Origin: Streptomyces sp. QL37
GTDB taxonomy: Bacteria > Actinomycetota > Actinomycetes > Streptomycetales > Streptomycetaceae
Reading direction: 5' to 3'
DNA length: 64,000 nucleotides
Assembly: GCF_002941025.1 (NCBI RefSeq)
Contig: NZ_PTJS01000001.1
Coordinates: 4,216,001 to 4,280,000 of the forward strand
Position 1 is the stretch's first letter, and each line of letters opens with the position of its first letter. Below the pieces are notes generated by a model, which saw nothing but the letters and a program-made list of their open reading frames with translations, was not told the DNA's origin and searched no databases. A program made the position numbers and the translations under genes. Below are positions 39,794-46,931 of the stretch, piece after piece.

Positions 39794-39937
39794 GTGCTCG
39801 CCGAAGGGCGGTCCGGTGGGCATGATTTGTTGCATTTAGCGGGCTTCTGAACTTTTTGCACTGATGCTCCATGCAAGCAGCGATATGTGGAGCCTGCGGA
39901 GTGTCGGGAGTCCGCCGCTGTGCTGCACAGGCATCGT

Positions 39938-39951
39938 GTTTCACGTGAAAC
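39938..39951. other. parS site 3
   Basis: Exact GTTTCACGTGAAAC in the parAB upstream region, about 6 kb right of oriC. ParB binding here could also repress parAB. Confidence 0.93.
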
Positions 39952-40034
39952 GTCGCTCTCTGCTGCAGGGAATCATCGGTCGCGGTCGTGCGGCTGCCGC
40001 GCCGCGCGACCGCAAGCCCCTACGGGCTACCGAG

Positions 40035-40043
40035 TTGTCCACA
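40035..40043 (+). promoter_or_regulatory. Perfect DnaA box upstream of parA
   Basis: TTGTCCACA at 40035-40043. A weaker TCATCCACA follows at 40053-40061 in the same orientation, 18 bp further on. They sit between parS sites 3 and 4, in the parA leader. Confidence 0.8.
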
Positions 40044-40145
40044 GAACCGGATTCATCCACAGAAGAGTCGGCCTCGCTGGTTCACGACCCCGAAAGCATG
40101 GCAGGCTCTGTCCATTGCGAGCCTGAAGTCGAGGAGAGTGAATCC

Positions 40146-41192
40146 TTGCGGTCCGACGCCAACATCGCGGGACCGATGACCGATCCGGTCCCCGGTCCCC
40201 GTACCGAGTCCCTGGGGGACGGTGTTTCACGTGAAACACCGCCGCCGATGGACGACACACCCATTGGTCGGGCGGCCCAGCTGGCGGTCGAGGCCCTCGG
40301 CCGCGCCGGCGAGGGGCTGCCACGGCCTGACCGGACACGCGTCATGGTCGTGGCCAACCAGAAGGGCGGCGTGGGGAAGACGACCTCAACGGTCAACCTC
40401 GCCGCGTCGCTCGCGCTGCACGGCGCACGCGTTCTGGTGGTGGACCTCGATCCGCAGGGGAACGCCTCCACGGCTCTGGGGATCGACCATCACGCGGAAG
40501 TCCCCTCCATCTACGACGTACTGGTGGAGAGCATGCCGCTCTCCGAGGTTGTCCAGCCGGTCCCGGACGTCGAGGGCCTGTTCTGTGCGCCGGCGACCAT
40601 TGATCTCGCCGGTGCGGAGATCGAACTGGTCTCGCTGGTGGCGCGGGAGAGTCGTCTGCAGCGGGCTATCCAGGCGTATGACCAGCCGCTGGACTACATC
40701 CTCATCGACTGCCCGCCCTCGCTCGGCCTGCTGACAGTCAACGCGCTCGTGGCCGGAGCAGAGGTGCTCATCCCGATCCAGTGCGAGTACTACGCGCTGG
40801 AGGGCCTCGGACAGCTGCTTCGTAACGTCGACCTGGTCCGGGGGCATCTGAACCCCGATCTCCATGTCTCGACGATCCTGCTCACCATGTACGACGGCAG
40901 GACGAGGCTTGCTTCACAGGTCGCGGAAGAGGTGCGTAGCCACTTCGGCAAGGAGGTCCTGCGGACCAGCATCCCGCGCTCCGTGCGTATCTCGGAGGCG
41001 CCCAGCTATGGGCAGACCGTCCTGACCTACGATCCGGGGTCCAGCGGATCCCTGTCCTACCTCGAGGCGGCCCGGGAGATCGCGCTGAGAGGCGTCGGAG
41101 TGCATTACGAGGCCCAGCACGCCCCGGCGGGCGAGCCTGCCCACACGGGCGTCCAGAACAGTCAGCAGAGCCATTCGGAGGGCATGCAGTGA
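40146..41192 (+). CDS. parA: Chromosome partitioning ATPase ParA
   Basis: A 348-aa (as called) deviant Walker ATPase. Walker A is KGGVGKTT near residue 83. [10 protein letters not shown] and [14 protein letters not shown] follow. ParA moves ParB-parS complexes along growing tips and in sporulating hyphae. The start is uncertain: TTG 40146 has GAGGAG at 9-bp spacing and marks the onset of G/C-biased codons. ATG 40098, ATG 40176 and ATG 39864 are alternatives. parS site 4 lies inside the coding region, reading VSRET. Its TGA overlaps the parB GTG. Confidence 0.93.
   Translation: MRSDANIAGPMTDPVPGPRTESLGDGVSRETPPPMDDTPIGRAAQLAVEALGRAGEGLPRPDRTRVMVVANQKGGVGKTTSTVNLAASLALHGARVLVVDLDPQGNASTALGIDHHAEVPSIYDVLVESMPLSEVVQPVPDVEGLFCAPATIDLAGAEIELVSLVARESRLQRAIQAYDQPLDYILIDCPPSLGLLTVNALVAGAEVLIPIQCEYYALEGLGQLLRNVDLVRGHLNPDLHVSTILLTMYDGRTRLASQVAEEVRSHFGKEVLRTSIPRSVRISEAPSYGQTVLTYDPGSSGSLSYLEAAREIALRGVGVHYEAQHAPAGEPAHTGVQNSQQSHSEGMQ
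40224..40237. other. parS site 4 (inside parA)
   Basis: Exact GTTTCACGTGAAAC within parA, encoding part of the VSRET peptide in the nonconserved N-terminal segment before the Walker A motif. Confidence 0.93.
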
Positions 41193-42283
41193 GTGAGCGT
41201 CGTAGAGGGCTGGGGCGTGGGCTCGGTGCACTGATTCCCGCAGCTCCGCAGGAGAAGCAGGTTGCGAGTCCGGCTGCCGGTGCGAATGTGGGGGGCGCGT
41301 CGCCCATCCTGACGGCCGAGCGCGGGGTGGCTGCCGCGAAGCTGGCGGGGCTCCCGTCCGGCACCTTGGTTCCGGAGCCGAGCTCTCCTGTCGGCGAGCC
41401 CGCCACCGAGCAGACCGACTCAGCTGGGGCGTATTTCGCTGAGATTCCCCTGCCTTCGATCACGCCCAACCCCAGGCAGCCTCGCGAGGTCTTCGACGAG
41501 GATGCTCTGGCCGAGCTGGTCACCTCCATCAAGGAGGTCGGTCTCCTCCAGCCCGTCGTCGTACGCAAGGTCGATGAGGACCGCTACGAACTCATCATGG
41601 GTGAGCGCCGCTGGAGGGCGTGCGGCGAAGCCGGTCTGGAACGCATCCCGGCCATCGTCCGCGCGACCGACGACGAGAAGCTGCTGCTCGACGCACTCCT
41701 GGAGAACCTGCACCGGGCTCAGCTGAATCCCTTGGAGGAGGCGGCGGCGTACGACCAGCTGCTGAAGGACTTCAAGTGCACGCACGATCAGTTGGCGGAC
41801 CGGATCGGCCGGTCCCGTCCGCAGGTCTCGAACACGCTCCGTCTGCTGCGGCTCTCTCCGCCCGTGCAGCGCAGGGTGGCGGCAGGAGTCCTCTCGGCCG
41901 GTCACGCGAGGGCCTTGCTGTCGGTGGACGACTCCGAGGAGCAGGACCGACTGGCTCACCGCATCGTGGCCGAGGGGCTGTCGGTTCGCGCGGTCGAGGA
42001 GATCGTGAACCTTCTGGGTTCCGAGCCGACCAGTTCTGCGAAGCCTCGGGGACCCAGGGCAGGGGGCCGTGTCTCACCGGCTCTGACCGATCTTGCCTCC
42101 CGCCTCTCCGATCGGTTCGAGACGAGGGTGAAGGTCGATCTCGGGCAGAAGAAGGGGAAGATCGTCGTCGAGTTCGCCTCGATGGAGGATCTGGACCGCA
42201 TTCTCGGCAGCCTTGCTCCGGGTGAGGGACGGGTGCTGGAACGGAGCATCGAGGAAGAGCAGGCCGAGGCCGACGAGGCCTGA
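41189..42283 (+). CDS. parB: Chromosome partitioning protein ParB
   Basis: A 364-aa centromere-binding CTPase. The N-terminus ([13 protein letters not shown]) is followed by a variable ~60 residues. The ParB/Srx core has NPRQPR and GERRWRA. An HTH ([20 protein letters not shown]) recognises parS, and a C-terminal dimerisation domain ([21 protein letters not shown]) ends the protein. GTG start overlaps parA. Eight cognate parS sites are visible in this window. Confidence 0.97.
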   Translation: MSERRRGLGRGLGALIPAAPQEKQVASPAAGANVGGASPILTAERGVAAAKLAGLPSGTLVPEPSSPVGEPATEQTDSAGAYFAEIPLPSITPNPRQPREVFDEDALAELVTSIKEVGLLQPVVVRKVDEDRYELIMGERRWRACGEAGLERIPAIVRATDDEKLLLDALLENLHRAQLNPLEEAAAYDQLLKDFKCTHDQLADRIGRSRPQVSNTLRLLRLSPPVQRRVAAGVLSAGHARALLSVDDSEEQDRLAHRIVAEGLSVRAVEEIVNLLGSEPTSSAKPRGPRAGGRVSPALTDLASRLSDRFETRVKVDLGQKKGKIVVEFASMEDLDRILGSLAPGEGRVLERSIEEEQAEADEA

Positions 42284-42291
42284 GCCAGCAG

Positions 42292-42353
42292 GACGGCAAA
42301 GGGCGGGCCGAGCTCCGGGAAGTTCCCCGGAACTCGGCCCGCCCTTTGCCGTC
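42292..42353 (+). terminator. Terminator of parAB
   Basis: Perfect 21-bp stem (42292-42312 with 42333-42353), whose 20-nt loop can itself fold into an inner imperfect hairpin. It begins 9 bp after the parB stop. Confidence 0.88.
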
Positions 42354-42377
42354 TCTCGGTATCCCCATCACCTCTGG

Positions 42378-42411
42378 GTGGATACGATGCGTTCTGGTAT
42401 GGCGTATCCAC
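42378..42411. promoter_or_regulatory. Inverted repeat upstream of GNAT gene region
   Basis: Two 9-bp arms GTGGATACG / CGTATCCAC (42378-42386 and 42403-42411) with a 16-bp spacer, just upstream of the ribosome site at 42429-42436. This is a candidate operator; no regulator is identified. Confidence 0.45.
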
Positions 42412-42444
42412 ACACCGTGATCCACCTCAGAGGAGGCGGGGGCC

Positions 42445-42702
42445 GTGCGATCAGTGAATCGCAGCCACCTGGTGACAGTCGGTTTGGGGCTTGGTGCTGT
42501 CGGGGGGTTCGTCGGCAGCCTGTTCCGAGAACGGAGTGCGCTGGCATCCGCACGTGATGCGGCGGGCGAAGGAAGTGAGGAACCGCCTACATGGGGCGAC
42601 GGCTCGTACCGCTCACACTGGACAACCTTCCGGATCTCCCCAGGCGCTGCCGCTCGTGTGTCTTCTGGGAACTTGATCCGGTCAGCGGGGAAGCTGCGGT
42701 AA
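42445..42702 (+). CDS. Possible small Gly/Val-rich protein overlapping the GNAT gene
   Basis: An 85-aa frame starts at GTG with a near-perfect AGAGGAGG at 8-bp spacing, the best ribosome site locally. Its N-terminal part (HLVTVGLGLGAVGGFVGSLF) is hydrophobic. The last third overlaps the GNAT gene by 112 bp in another frame and is less convincing. It may be a short membrane peptide, a leader for the GNAT gene, or a gene truncated by mutation. The ribosome site is real; the product is uncertain. Confidence 0.4.
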   Translation: MRSVNRSHLVTVGLGLGAVGGFVGSLFRERSALASARDAAGEGSEEPPTWGDGSYRSHWTTFRISPGAAARVSSGNLIRSAGKLR

Positions 42703-43208
42703 AGGCAGGCAGGCCCGAACTCGAGAAAGAAGCCTGGATCTCCGCAGTGCTGCTGGAGTGGGGATCCTGCGGCCGGGTCGTCTATGTGGACGATGTCGCG
42801 GTCGGCTTCGTTCTCTACGCGCCGCCCGCGTATGTCCCCCGCTCCACGGCGTTTCCCACCAGTCCTGTCTCGCCCGATGCCGTGCAGTTGATGACGGCGT
42901 TGATCGTGCCGGGTTTCCAGGGACAGGGCTTGGGCCGCGTGATGGTGCAGACAGTGGCCAAGGATCTGCTGCGACGGGGCTTCAAGGCGATCGAGGCCTT
43001 TGGGGACGCCCGCTGGAAGGAGCCGGCGTGTGTGCTGCCTGCGGACCATCTGCTCGCGGTCGGCTTCAAGACGGTGCGTCCTCACCCCGCGCATCCGCGG
43101 CTGAGGCTTGAGCTGCGCACGACGCTCTCCTGGAAGGAAGACGTCGAGCTCGCGTTGGACAGGCTGCTCGGCGCCGTACAGAAGGAGCCGGTGCTGCGCC
43201 CCCTCTGA
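42591..43208 (+). CDS. GNAT family N-acetyltransferase
   Basis: A 205-aa protein. The acetyl-CoA-binding core is LIVPGFQGQGLGRVMVQ. The N-terminus has LPRRCRSCVFWELDP with a Cys pair. Substrate is unknown; the fold is the general GNAT type. The ATG follows GAAGGAAGTGAGG. Its position between parB and trxA is conserved in Streptomyces. It is convergent with trxA, with parS site 5 in the gap. Confidence 0.9.
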   Translation: MGRRLVPLTLDNLPDLPRRCRSCVFWELDPVSGEAAVKAGRPELEKEAWISAVLLEWGSCGRVVYVDDVAVGFVLYAPPAYVPRSTAFPTSPVSPDAVQLMTALIVPGFQGQGLGRVMVQTVAKDLLRRGFKAIEAFGDARWKEPACVLPADHLLAVGFKTVRPHPAHPRLRLELRTTLSWKEDVELALDRLLGAVQKEPVLRPL

Positions 43209-43262
43209 CTCTGAGGATCCACTCTGTGCCTGGGGAGCACGCCGAATGGACCGATCACGCAG

Positions 43263-43293
43263 AACGGGCCCAACCCCAGAGGGTGGGCCCGTT
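43263..43293 (+). terminator. Terminator hairpin abutting parS site 5
   Basis: A 10-bp perfect stem AACGGGCCCA (43263-43272 with 43284-43293), extendable past one mismatch. It overlaps the first 3 bases of parS site 5, between convergent GNAT and trxA genes. Confidence 0.75.
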
Positions 43294-43304
43294 TCACGTG
43301 AAAC
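43291..43304. other. parS site 5
   Basis: Exact GTTTCACGTGAAAC between the convergent GNAT and trxA stops, sharing three bases with the hairpin at 43263-43293. Confidence 0.93.
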
Positions 43305-43321
43305 AGTCAGACGCTACTTCA

Positions 43322-43657
43322 CTACTTCTGGGCGATGAAGCCCTCGAGGTCGCGGAGGATCGCGGCCTTCGGCTTGGCGCCGACGATGGTCTTGGCCACC
43401 TCGCCACCCTGGTACACGTTCAGCGTGGGGATCGACATCACGCCGTACTTCGCCGCGGTGGCCGGGTTCTCGTCGATGTTGAGCTTGACGATCTCGATCT
43501 CGTCGCCGTGCTCAGCCGCGATGGCCTCCAGCGAAGGCGCGATCTGGCGGCACGGGCCGCACCAGGCGGCCCAGAAGTCCACCAGCACGGGCTTGTCGTT
43601 CTTCAGGACGTCCTCATCGAAGGAGTCGTCGGTCACGTTCTTCAGGGCGCCGGCCAC
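43322..43657 (-). CDS. trxA: Thioredoxin
   Basis: A 111-aa disulfide reductase with the redox-active WCGPC in DFWAAWCGPCRQIAP and the cis-proline motif SIPTLNVYQGG. It is reduced by the thioredoxin reductase encoded 44 bp upstream. GTG start with AAGGAGG. It is probably transcribed with trxB from the SigR-type promoter. Confidence 0.97.
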   Translation of the reverse strand: MAGALKNVTDDSFDEDVLKNDKPVLVDFWAAWCGPCRQIAPSLEAIAAEHGDEIEIVKLNIDENPATAAKYGVMSIPTLNVYQGGEVAKTIVGAKPKAAILRDLEGFIAQK

Positions 43658-43701
43658 GGCGGCCTCCTTAACTTCGCGGGGTGTGGGTTCGGGGGATGCA
43701 G

Positions 43702-44673
43702 TCAGACTGCCGGGGTCTTCTCCGGCTCGGCGAGCTGCTCGTCGGAGAGCGCAGCCAGGAATCGCTCAGCGTCGAGAGCGGCCGAGCAGCCGGTACCGGC
43801 TGCTGTGATGGCCTGTCGATAGGTGTGGTCGACGACGTCGCCGGCGCCGAAGACACCCTTCAGGTTGGTGCGCGTCGAGGGAGCCTCGACCTTGAGGTAG
43901 CCCTCGTCGTCGAGGTCGAGCTGGCCCTTGAAGAGCTCCGTGCGGGGGTCGTGGCCGACAGCGATGAACAGGCCGGTCACCGGAAGCTCGGAGGTCTCAC
44001 CGGTCTTGGTGTTGCGCAGGGTGAGGCTGGAGAGCTTCTGGTCCCCGTGGACGGTGGCCACCTCGCTGTCCCACGCGAACTTGATCTTCGGGTCGGCGAA
44101 GGCGCGCTCCTGCATGGCCTTGGAGGCGCGCAGGGAGTCGCGGCGGTGCACGATCGTCACGGACTTGGCGAACCTGGAGAGGAAGGTCGCCTCTTCCATC
44201 GCCGTGTCGCCGCCACCGACCACGGCGATGTCCTGGTCCTTGAAGAAGAAGCCGTCGCAGGTCGCACACCAGGAGACGCCGCGTCCGGAGAGTGCGTCCT
44301 CGTTGGGCAGGCCGAGCTTGCGGTGCTGGGACCCCGTGGTGACGATGACGGCCTTTGCGCGGTGCACCGTGCCCGCGGTGTCCGTGACGGTCTTGACGTC
44401 TCCGGAGAGGTCGACGGAGACGACATCGTCGGGGATGAGCTCGGCGCCGAAGCGCTCAGCCTGGGCACGCATGTTGTCCATGAGCTCGGGGCCCATGATT
44501 CCGTCCTGGAACCCCGGGAAGTTCTCCACGTCGGTGGTGTTCATCAGTGCACCGCCGGCGGTGACGGCGCCCTCGAACACCAGCGGCTTCAGCGACGCGC
44601 GAGCGGTGTACAGGGCGGCGGTGTAACCAGCCGGCCCGGAGCCGATGATGATCACATTACGGACGTCGCTCAC
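43702..44673 (-). CDS. trxB: Thioredoxin-disulfide reductase
   Basis: A 323-aa FAD/NADPH flavoprotein. FAD-binding [16 protein letters not shown] is N-terminal. The redox-active CATCDG and the NADPH site [12 protein letters not shown] are central, and the second FAD motif [19 protein letters not shown] is C-terminal. It keeps thioredoxin reduced. GTG start. A GGGAAT-18-GTT promoter lies 70 bp upstream. Confidence 0.98.
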   Translation of the reverse strand: MSDVRNVIIIGSGPAGYTAALYTARASLKPLVFEGAVTAGGALMNTTDVENFPGFQDGIMGPELMDNMRAQAERFGAELIPDDVVSVDLSGDVKTVTDTAGTVHRAKAVIVTTGSQHRKLGLPNEDALSGRGVSWCATCDGFFFKDQDIAVVGGGDTAMEEATFLSRFAKSVTIVHRRDSLRASKAMQERAFADPKIKFAWDSEVATVHGDQKLSSLTLRNTKTGETSELPVTGLFIAVGHDPRTELFKGQLDLDDEGYLKVEAPSTRTNLKGVFGAGDVVDHTYRQAITAAGTGCSAALDAERFLAALSDEQLAEPEKTPAV

Positions 44674-44742
44674 GGGTTCTTCCTCGTCTCTGCAGACTGC
44701 CTACTGCCTACTGGGGTCGGTTCCACGACTCTCACCCCACCC

Positions 44743-44769
44743 AACGGATCCTACGGGGCATGCATTCCC
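44743..44769 (-). promoter_or_regulatory. SigR-type oxidative-stress promoter of trxB-trxA
   Basis: On the minus strand GGGAAT (44769-44764) and GTT (44745-44743) are separated by exactly 18 bp, the established Streptomyces SigR consensus. trxBA is a classical SigR target, induced by thiol oxidation. The -10 is 70 bp from the trxB start. Confidence 0.85.
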
Positions 44770-44799
44770 GAAATGCGGGTCCGGCTCCTGGCAAGGCCT

Positions 44800-45720
44800 T
44801 CAGGGGCGGGTGTAGGAGTGTGTGAGCAGCAGCTGTCCCTTTGCCGCAGGCGTGGAATTCACGCAGGCTGCGTCGACGACATAGGCCTGGACACGAGTGG
44901 GGTCAGTCGCATCGGGCAGCACGACAAGGAAAGCGGCTGTCCCTTCGTAGCTGCCCTGTTCCACGGCCAGAGCAGGGGTCTCGCGGCCGGTGCCCTGCTG
45001 GACGCAGGGCGGAACGTCCACGATCGGTGCGCGCAGGGGGGAGCGGGGGGACGCGGCGCCGGGGGACAGATCTCCCGGGGAGGACTTGGTGTCCATCGAC
45101 GGCTTGCCCGAGTCGTCTCCGGCAGTCTCGGATGCCCCCGACTCGGTCAGAAGGGTGTGGACGCGGCCTTCCAGCGTGCCCTCCGAGAAGTCCTCTCGGC
45201 TCTTCTCCGCAGCGCTGACTCCGCTGTCGGCCATCTGGCTGGCCGAATCCTGGGACGTCTGGACAGCTTGGAGCAGGAAGACACTCATGCCGACTGCGGC
45301 TGCACCGAGGGCGGTGCCCAGAAGCACGGTACGGCGTCGACGACGGGCCGGACCCCGGCCGGGGCCGGTGGCGCCACGAGGGCGGCCTGCGGGCCGAGGG
45401 GCTGCCGTGCTGCCCTCGGTTGCTGTTTCACGTGAAACAGGAGTCTCTGCGATGGGTGCCGGGGTGGCGGTCGCAGCCTCCGATGCCAGTGCCGCGTCGA
45501 TCCGGTTGGCTACGTCGTCGGGCATGTGCTCGGGAAGGTGCCCGCCCTCCCCCAGCAGCGAACGGATCTCTTCCAGCGAGGAGTAGATGTCGGCGCACTC
45601 TTCGCATGCGCCGATGTGGCGACGGAGTTCTGCCTCGCGGGACGGCTGGAGGAGCCCTTCGGTGAGGTCGGAGATCTCGGAGACGTCCGGGTGCTGAGCC
45701 GTGTCGGCTGTGGATGTCAT
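44800..45720 (-). CDS. Zinc-finger anti-sigma factor for SigM
   Basis: A 306-aa membrane protein. The N-terminal anti-sigma domain has the zinc-binding HIGACEEC (His-x3-Cys-x2-Cys) near residue 35. An Arg-rich stretch precedes one membrane segment (about 135-152). The C-terminal ~150 residues are outside. It overlaps sigM by 4 bp (ATGA), which makes it the likely SigM anti-sigma factor. parS site 6 lies inside it, again reading VSRET. Confidence 0.9.
   Translation of the reverse strand: MTSTADTAQHPDVSEISDLTEGLLQPSREAELRRHIGACEECADIYSSLEEIRSLLGEGGHLPEHMPDDVANRIDAALASEAATATPAPIAETPVSRETATEGSTAAPRPAGRPRGATGPGRGPARRRRRTVLLGTALGAAAVGMSVFLLQAVQTSQDSASQMADSGVSAAEKSREDFSEGTLEGRVHTLLTESGASETAGDDSGKPSMDTKSSPGDLSPGAASPRSPLRAPIVDVPPCVQQGTGRETPALAVEQGSYEGTAAFLVVLPDATDPTRVQAYVVDAACVNSTPAAKGQLLLTHSYTRP
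45425..45438. other. parS site 6 (inside the anti-sigma gene)
   Basis: Exact GTTTCACGTGAAAC within the anti-sigma coding region, in the variable linker before the membrane segment. Confidence 0.93.
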
Positions 45721-46415
45721 GCGAGCCCACCTCCACCCTTTACGCCGGCAGGATCACCGTGGCCTGCGTCTCTTGGTCCTGACGCCGGTGGGACGGATGG
45801 CCCCTGCGTCCGGTTCCTTTCCATGGAGACGTCCTTGCCGTCCTCTCTGTTGGCTCGCAGATGGGTCAGAAGGGGGAGCAGTCTGGCCCGCCCTCGTGCA
45901 CAGCGGCTCTTCACGGTGCCGGTCGGTACGTCGAGGATGCGGGCAGCCTCGGCGACGGGGTAGGCCTGCATATCCACCAGGACGAGCGCGGCGCGCTGCT
46001 CGGCGGGCAGGGTGGCCAGTGCGGCCAGGAGCTCACGGTGCAGGTCCTGCCGCTCAGCGGGAGCCTCGGCGGATTCGTGAGGCTCCATGAGCTGGTCGAG
46101 CCGCTCGGTGTCGTCCACCGGTGCGGTCTTCCGGGAGGCGGCCTTGCGGGCACGGTCCAGGCAGGCGTTGACGGTGATCCTGTGCAGCCATGTGGTCACG
46201 GCGGACTGGCCGCGGAAGGTATGGGCCGCACGGAACGCGGAAACAAGGGCATCCTGCACGGCGTCGGCTGCTTCCTCACGGTCGCCCAGTGTGCGCAGGG
46301 CCACGGCCCAGAGGCGGTCACGGTGCCGCCGCACGAGCTCGCCGAAGGCGTCAGGGTCGCCTGCGACGTGCTGGGCCAGGAGATCCTGGTCGCTGGGCGG
46401 GTCGGATTGATCCAC
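45717..46415 (-). CDS. sigM: ECF RNA polymerase sigma factor SigM
   Basis: A 232-aa ECF sigma factor. Region 2 includes VRRHRDRLWAVALRTLGDRE and FRGQSAVTTWLHRI; region 4 includes LPAEQRAALVLVDMQAYPVA and DVPTGTVKSRCARGRARL. I start it at GTG 46415 behind a strong GAAGGAGGGGG. The order sigM, anti-sigma, trxB, trxA on one side and mviN on the other mirrors mycobacteria. A C-terminal Gly/Pro-rich tail is unusual for the fold. Confidence 0.93.
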   Translation of the reverse strand: MDQSDPPSDQDLLAQHVAGDPDAFGELVRRHRDRLWAVALRTLGDREEAADAVQDALVSAFRAAHTFRGQSAVTTWLHRITVNACLDRARKAASRKTAPVDDTERLDQLMEPHESAEAPAERQDLHRELLAALATLPAEQRAALVLVDMQAYPVAEAARILDVPTGTVKSRCARGRARLLPLLTHLRANREDGKDVSMERNRTQGPSVPPASGPRDAGHGDPAGVKGGGGLA

Positions 46416-46572
46416 GGTCCCCCCTCCTTCTGAGCCCTGCCTGCATGTGACCGGTAAAACTCTTAATTGATCTTGCTGCGGACAGTCCGGCCGCACGTAT
46501 TTGATCATGGTTGGGCCAGCCTGGTCAGAGTGCCGGCCTGTCTATCACGGTTCGACCGAGGAGAGCATAGAG

Positions 46573-46860
46573 ATGAAGAAGCCTAGCCTTAGAAGGCTGC
46601 GGCCATGAGTATCTCAGTCGCAACGCTCGCTGGTGTGGGCGTTGTTGGAGGAGCGGGTACGGCGAGTGCGGCCGCGTTGTGTCCCGGCAGCAGGATCGAG
46701 AATGAGCGTGGACACCGGCTGGTTCGATCTCTACGCGAACGGTGGCTACGACTGCGCCGTGACCATCCCCAAAGACGTCGGCGGGCGCATAGGCATGGTT
46801 GGCACGGAGAGCGCGCGGGGCCACTGCGACTGGACACCTGCTGCTGTGACACCGCGTTGA
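46573..46860 (+). pseudogene. Frameshifted gene for a small secreted protein
   Basis: An ATG at 46573, 7 bp after a GAGGAG, reads MKKPSLRRLRP, then stops. The adjacent frame from 46605 continues as the hydrophobic signal core SISVATLAGVGVVGGAGTAS with cleavage site SAAA, then loses sense near 46700. From about 46705 the first frame resumes with VDTGWFDLYANGGYDCAVTI and runs to TGA 46860. Joined, these make a plausible ~90-aa exported protein; at least two frameshifts break it. The mature part loosely resembles small secreted actinobacterial proteins with an NCAVT-like motif; no firm family is assigned. Confidence 0.6.
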
Positions 46861-46890
46861 GACGTGGGCGGATCACGCAGGTGGGGGCGT

Positions 46891-46929
46891 GGAACGGGCC
46901 GGTGAGGAGTTTCCTCACCGGCCCGTTCC
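46891..46929. terminator. Bidirectional terminator between pseudogene and pseudokinase gene
   Basis: Perfect 18-bp stem (46891-46908 with 46912-46929), 3-nt loop, 3 bp past the stop of the minus-strand pseudokinase gene and 31 bp past the pseudogene stop. Confidence 0.88.
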
Positions 46930-46931
46930 GT

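Larger units (their letters stand above)
39794..40145 (+). promoter_or_regulatory. parAB upstream region with parS and DnaA box
   Basis: This 352-bp stretch contains parS site 3 and a perfect DnaA box. The parA frame is open through most of it from 39864, but third-codon positions are not G/C-biased, so I read it as non-coding promoter/leader DNA. GAGGAG at 40131-40136 is the likely parA ribosome site. Streptomyces parAB is known to use a constitutive and a sporulation-induced promoter in this region. Confidence 0.6.

Noticed and set aside
39864..40145. N-terminal extension of ParA from the ATG at 39864
   Set aside because: Low G/C at third codon positions, no ribosome site at 39864, and the stretch carries parS and DnaA boxes. 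It is better read as the parAB promoter region, though not fully excluded.
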